Assembly (NCBI GenBank): GCA_039193195.1
Contig: JBCCWS010000003.1
Location: 62,001 to 126,000 of the forward strand
Source of the DNA: Pseudomonadota bacterium
GTDB lineage: Bacteria > Pseudomonadota > Gammaproteobacteria > Steroidobacterales > JBCBZW01
DNA length: 64,000 nucleotides
Direction of reading: 5' to 3'
In this document: positions 24,942 to 34,522 of the stretch, in pieces
Layout: the number at the start of each line of letters is the position of its first letter
Position numbering within the stretch: the stretch's first letter is position 1
Translations under genes and position numbers: made by a program
The notes under the pieces: generated by a model
The model's database searches: none
What the model was told of the DNA's origin: nothing
What the model saw: the letters and a program-made list of their open reading frames with translations, nothing else

Positions 24942-27560
24942 GTGAATAAGAGTACTTCCCTCGGGATCGCCGTCGTCGTCGCCATCTCGGCGGCTACCGC
25001 ACTGTCACCACGCGCACCCTCGGATCCAACCGAGGCACAAGCGCTGTTTGCAGCCACCGATATAGCGCCTGGAGCGCACGCGGGAGGTTCGCTGGACCCC
25101 ATGGTGCCTGGCGCCGAAGCGAGCTTCGAATCTGCTGGCTTTCCCTGGTCCCAGCGTACGGGCGACGTGCCAGACCTAGAGGCCCCGCCCTCCGGTGCGA
25201 TCGACACCCTGCCTGGCGACCCGGTGGGTGATACCGCCCAGGGCACCCAGCGCAGCGCCGCTCGTGATGGCGTCACCCCGAGTGTCAGCGACAAGATCGG
25301 TCCAGCGCTCGCCGCCGTGCTCGCCATGGGTGGAGATCAGCGGGTGAACCTCGTTGCGTACCTGGACGACCGACCGGAGCTGTTCGACGCGCAGAGACTG
25401 GCAGCCCTTGGCGGTGTGGTCACGCAGGAGTTCGACGCGCTGAACATGCGGGCCGTCAGCCTGCCGGCGAACTCCCTCGAGGCGCTGGCGATGGACCCGC
25501 ACGTTGCCGGTCTATCGCTGGATCGGGAAGTGCTCGGCGCCTCTACTGCCTCGCGCCGTACGAACAAGGCCCCCCAAGCCAACAGTCCCAACGCCCAGTA
25601 CCGCGGCAACGGCGTCAACGTGGCTGTGGTCGACTCGGGCGTGGGCTTCCATGGAGACCTCGACAACGTCGAGCGCATCCACTTAGTAACGCCTTACACG
25701 CGTGCCGCTAACGGCGTACGCCACGACCAGGCAGCCGAGGCCCTGTACATCTTCGACGAAGGCCAGGGCCGGCGAGTCTTCGACCGCTCCGCCAGCCCCG
25801 GTGAGACGCCCGCTGACCTGCTCTTCGAGAACACAAACTACGAGTGGGAAGAGCGCACCGCTGAGATCGACGGCGCCACACGCGCCACTGCCGCGACAGG
25901 CAGCGATCGTATCTTCAACGCGTGCCGCGCTAGCAACGAGATCTCCCTCGAAGCCTGGGTGAAGCCGCAGACGCTAGGTCAAGGTGGCCCTGCGCGAATC
26001 ATCACCTTCTCCCTGAACGCCGGCCATCGTAACTTCACGCTCGCGCAGGACGGCAATCGCTACGTCATGCGCCTACGTACGACCACGACTGGCAACAACG
26101 GCGTAGGCCGCCAGCTGTACAGTCCATCCAACGCTGTCAATACCGACCTTCAACACGTGGTAGCCGTCCGCGATGCTCAGGGCAACGCGCGCCTCTACGT
26201 CGATGGGCAGCAGCGCGCAGTCGAGACCATCAGCGGCGATTTCTCCAACTGGAATCCCAACTTCAAGCTTGCGATCGCCAATGAGTTCAGCACGCAAGCG
26301 GACAACGGCAATCGCGACTGGCAGGGCGAGTACCACCTCGCCGCCGTCCACTGCGACGCGCTCAGCCCGAATCAGGTGCTCGACCACTACAACGCTGGCC
26401 CCGATGCCTACGTCACCGACCACGACCCGAACGGTCACGGCACCCACGTGGCAGGCATCGTCGCGGCCGATGGCGACAGCTCCAACGGCACGCACCGCAG
26501 TGCGGCCTCTGAGGCGAAGGTCTACTCTCTGCGGATGCTCGACGAGAATGGCCGCGGCAGCCTGTCCGGCGCCCTAGCCGCGATGGAATGGCTCCTGCAG
26601 CACGGCACGGAGCATGACATCAAGGTGGCCAACCTCTCCTTCGGCATGCCCGTCCTGCGATCCAACCGCGTCGATCCGCTAGTTCAGGCGGTGGAGGCAG
26701 TGTGGGATTCGGGCATCACCGTGGTCGTATCCGCAGGCAACTACGGCCGCGACGGGCACATGACCATCACCAGCCCGGGCAACTCGCGCAAGGTCATCAC
26801 CGTGGGCTCGCTCACGGACAACGGCACGGGCTTCAACCCGCTCGACGACTTCCCCTCCACCTACTCCTCGCAGGGACCGACGGCGATCGACTTCGTGCTC
26901 AAGCCCGATCTCGTGGCAGCGGGCAATCGGGTGATCTCCACGATCACCGACAACAGCAGGCTGCGCAGCGACCTGTCCGATCGCGTCGTGCCCTGCACGA
27001 GCAGCAGCTGCCAGGGTGACTACCTGGAGATGTCGGGCACCAGCATGGCCGCCCCGGCCGTCGCTGCTGCCGCCGCCATGATGCTGCAGAAGGACTCGTC
27101 CCTAACGCCGGACACGATCAAGGCTCGCCTAATGCGCTCTTCGAAGAAGATCGATGGTGGCCCGACGAAGGTGGGTGCAGGTCTTCTGGACATCGAGGCC
27201 GCCCTCGACGACCAGGGTACGGTCAGTGCAAACGCCCTGTCGCCCCTGATGGCGCGCTCAGCTGACGGCACGGTGATGCTGGTGGAGAACACGGCGCAGC
27301 TGTGGGGCGATGCCAGCTGGAGCTCAGCGTACCTCTGGAGCGACGGCTATCTCTGGTCCGACGGCTACCTCTGGAGCGATGGCTACCTCTGGTCCGATGC
27401 CTACCTCTGGAGCGATGGCTACCTCTGGTCCGATGCCTACCTCTGGAGCGATGGCTACCTCTGGTCCGACGCCTACCTGTGGAGCGACGCCTACTTGTGG
27501 TCCGACAGTGTGGCGGATGAGGACGGTCTACGCCTGAACGGTGCCCTCAACGACGACTAA
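24942..27560 (+). CDS. Subtilisin-like protease (S8) with LamG insertion and C-terminal WS repeats
   Basis: 872 residues if GTG 24942 is used; TTG 24927 is an alternative. A signal peptide (SLGIAVVVAISAATALS) is followed by an I9-like propeptide (~120-195). The triad is D231 (VAVVDSGV), H499 (NGHGTHVAG) and S701 (MSGTSMAAP), with the oxyanion Asn in VVSAGNYG. About 268 residues separate Asp and His, against ~32 in subtilisin. A LamG/concanavalin-like domain (~320-483: EISLEAWVKPQTL, RNFTLAQ, LQHVVAVRDAQGNARLYVDG) fills the gap. The C-terminus has ten YLWSD[G/A] hexapeptides (797-856) and an acidic end. A small imperfect hairpin (24892-24917) lies just before the start. Probably a secreted or surface protease. 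Confidence 0.93.
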   Translation: MNKSTSLGIAVVVAISAATALSPRAPSDPTEAQALFAATDIAPGAHAGGSLDPMVPGAEASFESAGFPWSQRTGDVPDLEAPPSGAIDTLPGDPVGDTAQGTQRSAARDGVTPSVSDKIGPALAAVLAMGGDQRVNLVAYLDDRPELFDAQRLAALGGVVTQEFDALNMRAVSLPANSLEALAMDPHVAGLSLDREVLGASTASRRTNKAPQANSPNAQYRGNGVNVAVVDSGVGFHGDLDNVERIHLVTPYTRAANGVRHDQAAEALYIFDEGQGRRVFDRSASPGETPADLLFENTNYEWEERTAEIDGATRATAATGSDRIFNACRASNEISLEAWVKPQTLGQGGPARIITFSLNAGHRNFTLAQDGNRYVMRLRTTTTGNNGVGRQLYSPSNAVNTDLQHVVAVRDAQGNARLYVDGQQRAVETISGDFSNWNPNFKLAIANEFSTQADNGNRDWQGEYHLAAVHCDALSPNQVLDHYNAGPDAYVTDHDPNGHGTHVAGIVAADGDSSNGTHRSAASEAKVYSLRMLDENGRGSLSGALAAMEWLLQHGTEHDIKVANLSFGMPVLRSNRVDPLVQAVEAVWDSGITVVVSAGNYGRDGHMTITSPGNSRKVITVGSLTDNGTGFNPLDDFPSTYSSQGPTAIDFVLKPDLVAAGNRVISTITDNSRLRSDLSDRVVPCTSSSCQGDYLEMSGTSMAAPAVAAAAAMMLQKDSSLTPDTIKARLMRSSKKIDGGPTKVGAGLLDIEAALDDQGTVSANALSPLMARSADGTVMLVENTAQLWGDASWSSAYLWSDGYLWSDGYLWSDGYLWSDAYLWSDGYLWSDAYLWSDGYLWSDAYLWSDAYLWSDSVADEDGLRLNGALNDD
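27330..27509 (+). repeat. Tandem 18-bp coding repeat, 10 units (YLWSDG/A), 36-bp higher order
   Basis: Ten consecutive 18-bp units encode Y-L-W-S-D-[G/A/S]. The serine codon alternates strictly AGC, TCC, AGC, TCC through all ten units, so the DNA-level period is 36 bp. Residue six also tends to alternate G/A in the middle units. The array is inside the subtilase gene, not a CRISPR array. Confidence 0.95.
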
Positions 27561-27707
27561 TCCTTGAGCGTTGAGCAAGGCACGGGTCTCGCGAGCACGC
27601 GCTCGCGGGACCTCTTGCACTACACCCTTTCGCCGCGCGAGCAGCAGGATTAGCATCGGACGCCGTAGAGGCGAGCGGCCGTGTGATCGCCGCGAGGAGC
27701 TCACCGG

Positions 27708-28892
27708 TTGACTGCCCCCCCGAACCGCCACCACCGCGGCAAGCTGATCTTCCTTGGCCCCGACTGCACGGACAGCCGCGTCGCCAAGCGCATCCATGCC
27801 TTCGCGGATCAGGGCTTCGAGGTCATCGCCCTCACCTTCCGCCGTCAGCGCTACAACCGAGACCTCGAGCCGGACTGGCACAACGTCGATCTGGGGACGA
27901 TTCGCGACCGCGCTTACCTCGACCGACTGCTGCCCCTACTGCGCGCTGTTGGACGCATCCGCAAGACCTTGCGCCAATCGCCCGACGTCCGGGCGGTCTA
28001 CGCAGTCAATCTCGATCTGCTACTACTAGCGATAGGTGCGGCAGTGGGCCGATCGGCGTTTCCCCCTATCGCCTACGAAGTGGCGGACATTCAGCCAGCC
28101 CTGACGCGCAACTCGCTCCGCAGCAAGTGCCTGCGCGCGATGGAGCGCTGGGCCCTCAAGCGCGTGGCCCGGCTGGTCGTCACCTCCCCGCGGTTCATCG
28201 AGGCCTACTTTGCACCTCGCCACGGCTTCAACGGTGCCTGGAGTTTGCTCGAGAACAAGCTATACCCGCCAGTCCCCGCGCCGACGACGGCGCCGGTGCC
28301 CCACACGCGAGGGGCAGACACGGGCGCGCCACCCACCTGGACCATCGGCTACTTCGGTGCCATCCGATGCGAGCGCTCGATGCAGATGCTGCAGTCCCTC
28401 AGCGACGACGCGGTGGCGAGGGTTTGCTGCCGATTCCATGGCTACCCGACGCGCCTCGACGCAGGGCAGTTCTCAGCTCAGGTGCAAGCTAACGCGCGTA
28501 TGCACTACGGCGGCGAATACGCCCACCCCGAAGACCTTCCACGGCTATACGAAGACATCGATTTCACTTGGGCCTTCGAGCTGGTCAACGAGGCACACAA
28601 CAGCCGCTGGCTGCTCCCGAACCGCCTGTACGAAGGAGGCTATTACGGCCGCCCTTTGCTGGCACCGCGACACTTCATGATCGGCGAAATGGTCGATGCG
28701 CTAGGGATCGGCTGGACCTTCGAGCCTCCTTATGAAGAGGGCCTTCGCACCTTCTTCCGCTCGCTGACGCGACAGGCCTACGAGGCCAAACGGCAACGAC
28801 TGGCGCAGCTCGACCCGGACCGTTTCTTGGGTGTTCGCCAGTATGCACAGCTAGCGGATCGACTGGCTGGCGGCACCGGCGATGAGGTCTGA
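27708..28892 (+). CDS. Glycosyltransferase, GT4-like (GT-B fold)
   Basis: 394 residues from TTG 27708, supported by GAGGAG at 8-nt spacing. It begins KLIFLGPDCTDSRVAKRIHAFADQGFEVIALTFRR, the N-terminal Rossmann strand of GT-B enzymes that handle nucleotide sugars. It continues VYAVNLDLLLLAIGA, YEVADIQPAL and LVVTSPRFIEAYF, as in GT4 proteins. The C-terminal half has WTIGYFGAIRCERSMQMLQSL, HYGGEYAHPEDLPRLYEDIDFTWAFE and NRLYEGGYYGRPLLAP, standing in for the donor-binding E-x7-E region. No signal peptide; a cytoplasmic or membrane-associated enzyme for surface glycan assembly is likely. Sugar and acceptor are unknown. No other glycan genes are adjacent. Confidence 0.8.
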   Translation: MTAPPNRHHRGKLIFLGPDCTDSRVAKRIHAFADQGFEVIALTFRRQRYNRDLEPDWHNVDLGTIRDRAYLDRLLPLLRAVGRIRKTLRQSPDVRAVYAVNLDLLLLAIGAAVGRSAFPPIAYEVADIQPALTRNSLRSKCLRAMERWALKRVARLVVTSPRFIEAYFAPRHGFNGAWSLLENKLYPPVPAPTTAPVPHTRGADTGAPPTWTIGYFGAIRCERSMQMLQSLSDDAVARVCCRFHGYPTRLDAGQFSAQVQANARMHYGGEYAHPEDLPRLYEDIDFTWAFELVNEAHNSRWLLPNRLYEGGYYGRPLLAPRHFMIGEMVDALGIGWTFEPPYEEGLRTFFRSLTRQAYEAKRQRLAQLDPDRFLGVRQYAQLADRLAGGTGDEV

Positions 28893-28927
28893 GTGACACG
28901 CCCCGCTAGCCCCAGGGCGTGAAGGTT

Positions 28928-28944
28928 GAGGCGATGATCGCCTC
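28928..28944. terminator. Short hairpin between convergent genes
   Basis: GAGGCGA (28928-28934), loop TGA, TCGCCTC (28938-28944) lies midway between the stops of the glycosyltransferase and aldolase genes. A perfect 7-bp stem without a U-tract; a possible bidirectional stop. Confidence 0.4.
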
Positions 28945-28961
28945 TCGAGCGTACGCGGATA

Positions 28962-29855
28962 CTAGGTCTTGGAGGCCTCGAAGATGCTCTGGATGGACCC
29001 ATCCATGGTGCTGTTGAAGTCCTCATCGGACTGTTGCGCGGAAAGGCCTTCGCTCAGGGCGCGCGAGAAGCTCGCTACCATACCGTTCTGGCGACCTAAG
29101 CGAGCGTTCGCCTCCTCACGGCTATAGCCACCGGACAGGGCCACCACCTTCAGCACCCGCGGGTGGGCGATGCAGTCGGCGTAGAGGTTGTCCTGCTCCG
29201 GCAGGGTCAGCTTCAGCATCACCAGCTCATCGTCACCGAGCGCATCGAGGTGCTGCACAATGTTGGCGTGCAGGATCTCTTCGGCACCCGCCTTGTCCGG
29301 GCAGTGGATGTCCACCTCCGGTTCGATAATGGGCACGAGGCCCGCGGCGACGATCTGCTTGCCCACGGCGAACTGCTGCTCGACGATGGCCGCGATGCCC
29401 TCGCCGTTGGCCTGCTTCACCACCGAGCGCATCTTGGTACCGAACATGCCCTTGGCCTTGCCTCGCGCCAGGAGCTCATCGAGGCCCGGCATGGGCTTCA
29501 TCAGTTGCACGCCCTGCGACTGCTCGGCGAGACCCTTGTCCACCTTGAGCAGGGGCACCACATTTTTCTCCTCCCAGAGATACTCACCGGTGGGGCGACC
29601 GTCGATCTCCCGATCCATGGTCATCTCGAAGAGGATGGCGGCGAGGATGCGATCGCCGTTGAAGGCGGGCGCAGTGATGATGCGCGTGCGCATCTGGTGC
29701 ACGAGGTCGAACATCCCCTCGTCGCTTGACCAGGCATCCTCGGCCACGCCGTACAGGCGCAGCGCCTTCGGCGTGCTGCCGCCACTCTGGTCGAGGGCGG
29801 CGATGAAACCATCGGCGCTTTGGAATTTGGCTTTCTGCTGCTCGAAGTTGCTCAC
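28962..29855 (-). CDS. fda: Fructose-bisphosphate aldolase class I
   Basis: 297 residues, cytoplasmic. It matches the ~295-residue bacterial class I aldolases (Staphylococcus Fda type): MSNFEQQKAKFQSADGFIAALDQSGGSTPKAL, GMFDLVHQMRTRIITAPAFNGDRILAAILFE, VPLLKVDKGL, GTKMRSVVKQA and LVPIIEPEVDIHCPDKAGAE. The Schiff-base lysine is expected in ELVMLKLTLPEQDN; the phosphate-binding segment is VVALSGGYSREEANARL. It cleaves fructose 1,6-bisphosphate to dihydroxyacetone phosphate and glyceraldehyde 3-phosphate without a metal. It is a single gene with no glycolytic neighbours. Confidence 0.95.
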   Translation of the reverse strand: MSNFEQQKAKFQSADGFIAALDQSGGSTPKALRLYGVAEDAWSSDEGMFDLVHQMRTRIITAPAFNGDRILAAILFEMTMDREIDGRPTGEYLWEEKNVVPLLKVDKGLAEQSQGVQLMKPMPGLDELLARGKAKGMFGTKMRSVVKQANGEGIAAIVEQQFAVGKQIVAAGLVPIIEPEVDIHCPDKAGAEEILHANIVQHLDALGDDELVMLKLTLPEQDNLYADCIAHPRVLKVVALSGGYSREEANARLGRQNGMVASFSRALSEGLSAQQSDEDFNSTMDGSIQSIFEASKT

Positions 29856-29979
29856 GACAGGGGTGCCTCTGCTTGAGATAAAGTTCGCGATGAAAACGAA
29901 ACCAAGGTCGCCATTGTACCTGGAGTTCCTCCAACGCGCGGCAGCGAGACGGTTGCTGCCGCCCCGGCGGCAGGGGCGT

Positions 29980-32900
29980 TCAATCCTCGAGAAAGCCCAC
30001 GTTGCGCGCGTCCTGAAGCTCGGCGGGGTAATCGTCGAGGGTCTGCAGGTCGATGCGGTTCAAGCGCGGCGGCACGCGCACCTGACGGCCTTCCCCGCCC
30101 ATGCCGTCGTCGAAGAGGCTGAACTCGAACTCGAGCACGGTGCCAACATCGGCCTCGACATCGTAGTCGAGCAGCTCCCAGGTGAGGTCACGATCGAATA
30201 GGGCGAAGTCACCGGTAAGCACGATCTGCGCGGTGTCGGCGGAGCTGGTGTAGGTCCAGGTGCCGGCGGTCTCGAAGCAGCCGCGCGAGTCGTCGCTCAG
30301 GCAGGTCGCCGGCCCCGGTTCGAACAGGCGCGCGCTAAGGTCGGCGCTGAACAGGTAGCCGGACACACGCTGCGGGTCGGGCAAGCCGTCGGCTCGGTAA
30401 ATGCTGCTGCGATCGACCCGTTCCCCGCCGAAGTTGGGCTCGGCGGTGACCGGTGCCCAGTAGTTCGGCTCCGCGGCCAGCAGATCCTCGAGGAGGTTCA
30501 CCCCATCGTTGCGCTGGCGAGCCATCCAGTCGGTGAAGCGCAGCATCACCTCGCCGTCCACCTCGTAGGTGACCAGCACGAACTCGATATCGAACAGGCG
30601 TCGCAAACGCTGGTAGGTGAAGCGCTCGGTCGTTCCCTCCTCATCCTCGCTCGTGAGCACGAGCGCGCCGTCGACCAGGTTCCAGGCGAAGTCGAGGTCG
30701 CTCAGGGGGCCGACCGTGGTGCGTCCGTCCTGGCGCAGGGTGAACAAGTCCACGGCGATGCCAGGTGCCGTGTCGAAGCTGCCGCCGAGGTCGTAGCGCA
30801 CGGGCACGGCCCAGGCCTGCAGGGAGACCACGTCGTCGGCGAGATCGCCCTCGCGCGCCGTCGCCGGCGAGATCACCCGCGTCAACTCACTCGCGCGCGT
30901 CCCGCTCGGCAGGTCTCCCGGCCACTCGAGATCGGTGAGCACCTGATCCAAGTCGCTCACTTCGCTCTCCTCGACGATCGCCTGCACATCGCCATCGACG
31001 CTGCTCACGGCCTGGGCCGTGCGCGAGGCGAGGCGCGTGCGCACCGGCAGGGGATCGGGGACCGGGTCGCCGTCCACGAGCGCTTGGGTGATAAAGTCGA
31101 CGACTTCTTGATCGAAGCCGAACTCAGAGACCAGATCGTTACGATCCGCCAAGACGACATCGGTGGTGGTAGCCACCGCGAGCGCGTCGGCCTCCCCGAA
31201 AGTCAACGAAAGTGTTTGGTCCATCAAGGCCCAGGTAAGCGAGATCGCGTCCGTGCGCACCTTTTGGGCGCGCGCGCCGAGGGCCTCGTAGCGCTGGCGG
31301 TAGAAGGTTCCAGTGCCACCGTCCGCAAGGTCAACCACGGACTTCACCGCGATGTCGCGTAGGAGATGATCGGGCGCCGACTCGTCCGCCCAGACGCGCG
31401 TGCCTGCAAGCGTGGCCGCATCGAAGCCGGCGACCACATTGCCGTCGGCCAAAGTGTCGGCCTGGGCATCCGCTAGCGCCTGGGCGAAGGCGTCCGTGCG
31501 AACGCCATCGGCATCCTGCAGACCTTGCGCCTCCAGCAGGGCGGCGATCGCCTCTTGGCGCGACTCCATACCGTCCGGGAGCAGCAGTCCGAGCACGGTC
31601 TCACCGTCGGGCACAGCGATCAGCCCGTCGTCGGCGATGGCCTTGATCAAAGCGGCCGTGTCGAGGAGCAACTGCAACGGGATGGCGGTCTCGGCGCGCG
31701 CCAGGGTTTCGGCGTCGGTCGCGGCGGCGCCGCCGTTGAAATCCGGTAACAGCAGATCGCGGGCCGTGCTCACGTGGGTCACGTTCAGGCGTGGAAACTC
31801 GCTCGCCCCGAGAGTCTCGTCCGCGCCGGCGGCCTCGACCAGCTGGGCGAGGCTGCCCAGCACGGAGACGAGCTCCACCTGTTCCTGACCGGCCGCCATG
31901 CCGAAGGCGCGCAGGGTCACCAGCGCATCCGCATCGAACTCCCCTTCCCGACGCTGCAAGGTGATCGTGTAGTTACCGCTGCCGTCCGCGGTGGCTTCGA
32001 AGTCATCGCCGTCGAAGCTGCCGAAGATGGCGGCATCGGCGACCGGCGCGTCGGTCACCACGCCGGAAATCATCACCGTCGTGATGTCCACCACGGTGAT
32101 CGTGAAGGGATCGAGACTGGCGGTGCTCATGCCGTCGCCCACGCTGATCGTGACGTCCGCGTACTCGCCCTGGTCCGTGTTGGAGGGGGTGCCGGTCAGG
32201 GCGCCGGTGTCCGGATCGAAGCTCGCCCAAGAGGGCGTATTAGCGATTGAAAAAGTTAGGTTATCGCTCACGTCGACGTCGCTCGCCGAAGGCGTGAAGG
32301 CGTAGGTGGCGCCCTCATCCACGGTGGTCGGTGCAACTCCCGTGATTTGCGGCGCATCGTTGGTGTTCAGCACCTCGAGCGTAAAGGGGGCGCTAGAGGT
32401 GGTGTCCACGCCGTCGGAGACGCTGACGACGATACCGGCGGTAATGCCCACGTCGTCATTGGTCGGCGCGCCGGAAAGCTCACCGGTGGCCGGGTCCAGG
32501 GTCGCCCACGCGGGGGCGTTGGCGATGGAGAAGGTGACCGTATCGCCGTCGGCGTCCGTAGCGTTGAACTGGAAGGCGAAGGCAGCGTCTTCTGTGGCCG
32601 TCGCCGGGAGGGCGCCGACGAGCTCGGGCGCATCGTTCACGTTGACCACTTCCAGCGTGACGCCCGCACTGCTGGTGGTGGCAGTGCCGTCACTGACCGT
32701 CACGATGACGTCTGTGGTGACGCCCACGTCGGCGTTGGTCGGCGTACCGCTCAAAGCACCAGTCATCGGGTCGACCAGCAACCAAATTGGGGCATTTCGC
32801 AGACCGAAGGTCAGCGCATCTGCGTCCGCGTCGATGGCGGTGAGCTGGAAGGTGAAGGGATCATCTTCCGTCGCCATCGTGGGCAAGGCCGCGCTGGTGA

Positions 32901-33345
32901 AGACGGGGGCGTCATTCACGTTCACCACTTCCACGCTGAAGGGCGCGCTCGTTGCGGAGAGCTCACCATCGCTCACGCTAACCGTAACGTCCGCGCTCAC
33001 CCCGACATCTGCGTTACCAGGCTGGCCGGAGAGGTCGCCGGTGGCGGCATCGAGCATGAGCCAGGCGGGCGCGCCATCGATGGTAAAGGACAGGGTGTCG
33101 CCATCCGCATCGTTGGCGGTAAAGGAGAATGCGTACTGGGCATCTTGATCCACCATCGCTGGCGGCGTGCCGCTGATCGTGGGCGCCGAGTTGGTGGGGG
33201 GTGGGGGCGGCGCTGGATTACCGCCGCCTCCGCCGCCTCCGCCACAACCGGCAAGCACTAGGGCCAATACGAACATCCCGATCGTCCCCGCGCGCGACAT
33301 GGTCGACGCCTTCACAGCCGCTGTTGCGGTCTTCTTCTCGTTCAT
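29980..33345 (-). CDS. Lipoprotein with four cadherin-like (He_PIG) Ig repeats and a large unknown C-terminal region
   Basis: 1121 residues from ATG 33345. The lipoprotein signal ends LVLAGC, followed by polyglycine and a polyproline linker. Four ~95-residue repeats follow (about 50-440), each with a core like FTANDADGDTLSF, a P-x-W-L segment, then TGDLSGQPGNADVG and VTVSVSDG; this is the dystroglycan-type cadherin/He_PIG module. A carboxypeptidase-regulatory-like segment (VMISGVVTDAPVADAAIFG) is next. The remaining ~600 residues are acidic and beta-rich with no motif I recognise. The protein is probably surface-exposed and adhesive or a scaffold. The frame is open upstream to 33432, but the lipoprotein signal fixes the start. 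Confidence 0.87.
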   Translation of the reverse strand: MNEKKTATAAVKASTMSRAGTIGMFVLALVLAGCGGGGGGGGNPAPPPPPTNSAPTISGTPPAMVDQDAQYAFSFTANDADGDTLSFTIDGAPAWLMLDAATGDLSGQPGNADVGVSADVTVSVSDGELSATSAPFSVEVVNVNDAPVFTSAALPTMATEDDPFTFQLTAIDADADALTFGLRNAPIWLLVDPMTGALSGTPTNADVGVTTDVIVTVSDGTATTSSAGVTLEVVNVNDAPELVGALPATATEDAAFAFQFNATDADGDTVTFSIANAPAWATLDPATGELSGAPTNDDVGITAGIVVSVSDGVDTTSSAPFTLEVLNTNDAPQITGVAPTTVDEGATYAFTPSASDVDVSDNLTFSIANTPSWASFDPDTGALTGTPSNTDQGEYADVTISVGDGMSTASLDPFTITVVDITTVMISGVVTDAPVADAAIFGSFDGDDFEATADGSGNYTITLQRREGEFDADALVTLRAFGMAAGQEQVELVSVLGSLAQLVEAAGADETLGASEFPRLNVTHVSTARDLLLPDFNGGAAATDAETLARAETAIPLQLLLDTAALIKAIADDGLIAVPDGETVLGLLLPDGMESRQEAIAALLEAQGLQDADGVRTDAFAQALADAQADTLADGNVVAGFDAATLAGTRVWADESAPDHLLRDIAVKSVVDLADGGTGTFYRQRYEALGARAQKVRTDAISLTWALMDQTLSLTFGEADALAVATTTDVVLADRNDLVSEFGFDQEVVDFITQALVDGDPVPDPLPVRTRLASRTAQAVSSVDGDVQAIVEESEVSDLDQVLTDLEWPGDLPSGTRASELTRVISPATAREGDLADDVVSLQAWAVPVRYDLGGSFDTAPGIAVDLFTLRQDGRTTVGPLSDLDFAWNLVDGALVLTSEDEEGTTERFTYQRLRRLFDIEFVLVTYEVDGEVMLRFTDWMARQRNDGVNLLEDLLAAEPNYWAPVTAEPNFGGERVDRSSIYRADGLPDPQRVSGYLFSADLSARLFEPGPATCLSDDSRGCFETAGTWTYTSSADTAQIVLTGDFALFDRDLTWELLDYDVEADVGTVLEFEFSLFDDGMGGEGRQVRVPPRLNRIDLQTLDDYPAELQDARNVGFLED

Positions 33346-33541
33346 GATAGGTAACGCCTGAATTAGCTCAAACTTTAGAAGGCCGTAGTGTACCGGAGGC
33401 GAGCGGAGCACGCGGGTACCAACATAAGCCATTGACTTAGCAGGCGTGTCGATCGACTAGGGGGGCCGCCGGCCTAGCTCGCCGACGCCCTCGACACTAT
33501 GCAAGGTCCGTTTTGCGCACGGGCGGGCGACATATGCGCGC

Positions 33542-34507
33542 CTAGGCGGCACCGCGTACGCAGAGCTCGGCCGCAGCAAGGTCCTGCAGGGCAGTGCCGA
33601 CGGACTTGTACAGGGTGATCTCGCCCGCGCTACGGCGCAGGCATCCATCACCGGCGCACATCTGGTACAGATCGCCCGCTACCGAATCGAAGGAAAACGC
33701 ACCGGCGGATATCGCCTGCAGGAGATCACCCGCCTCATCGCGCGCGCCCTCCCAGGTGTCGATGAACACCCGATCGGCCCGCGCGACGAGCGCCGGGTCC
33801 GCCTCACACATAGCGGGCGTGTAAGCCCCCACAAGATCGACGTGCGTACCCTCCTGCACCCAATCGCCGCGTAGGAGCGGTGACCGGGCCGACGTGGCAG
33901 CGCTGATGATGTCCGCGCCCGCCGCGCCGCTCGCCACATCGGACACGGTCGTGCACCGCTGCCCCTCGCCTAGGTCCGCCGTGATGGCGTCCGCCAAGGC
34001 TTGCGCCCGCTCCGGCCGACGCCCCCATACGCGCACCTCTCGGATCGGCCTCACCGCGCAGTGCGCGCTTACCAGCTGCCGCGCCACTCGACCCGTGCCG
34101 ATGATAAAGAGCGTGTGCGAGTCCTCGCGCGAGAGGTAGCGCGATGCCAAGGCCGAGGCGGCCGCAGTGCGTCGGGCGGTGAGCTCCCCGGCGTCGAGAA
34201 GGGCCCGCGGTACGCCCGTACCGGGCTCGAACAGGAGATAGACACCGTGCAAGGTGGGCAACCCAACGGATGCATTGGCTGAGGACAGGGCTGCCACCTT
34301 GAGCCCAAAGGCACCGCCCCGACCGTGCCAGGCGGGCATCAGCAGCAAGGTGAGATCCTCGTCACTCGGCTGGGCACTGGGTACCGCGTGGTGGTGGCGC
34401 GTCGGCGAGACGCCTTCGGCCCGGAAGGCGTCGCGGATCGCATCGATCATGGGCACCCAGGGCGTCCCCTGAACCACCGCTTGCGCGTCGAACACCCGCA
34501 GCTCCAT
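33542..34507 (-). CDS. Ornithine cyclodeaminase/mu-crystallin family; probable pyrroline-2-carboxylate reductase
   Basis: 321 residues from ATG 34507 with AGGAG at 7 nt. Family segments: LTLLLMPAWHGRGGAFGLKVAAL (the substrate-binding K), GTGVPRALLDAGELTARRTAAASALASRYLSRED, the NAD(P)-binding LFIIGTGRVARQLV and VRVWGRRPERAQALA, and ADIISAATSARSPLLRGDWVQEGTHVDLVGAY. OCD-family proteins include ornithine cyclodeaminase, alanine dehydrogenase and delta1-pyrroline-2-carboxylate reductase. The gene is 15 bp downstream of an enolase-superfamily gene like cis-3-hydroxy-L-proline dehydratase, whose product is pyrroline-2-carboxylate. That favours the reductase role, making L-proline. This assignment rests on context. 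Confidence 0.85.
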   Translation of the reverse strand: MELRVFDAQAVVQGTPWVPMIDAIRDAFRAEGVSPTRHHHAVPSAQPSDEDLTLLLMPAWHGRGGAFGLKVAALSSANASVGLPTLHGVYLLFEPGTGVPRALLDAGELTARRTAAASALASRYLSREDSHTLFIIGTGRVARQLVSAHCAVRPIREVRVWGRRPERAQALADAITADLGEGQRCTTVSDVASGAAGADIISAATSARSPLLRGDWVQEGTHVDLVGAYTPAMCEADPALVARADRVFIDTWEGARDEAGDLLQAISAGAFSFDSVAGDLYQMCAGDGCLRRSAGEITLYKSVGTALQDLAAAELCVRGAA

Positions 34508-34522
34508 CGCAACACTCCTCGC

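Noticed and set aside
27330-27509. CRISPR-like tandem repeat
   Set aside because: Units are contiguous 18-mers in frame with the subtilase and have no spacers; they encode the WS-repeat tail.
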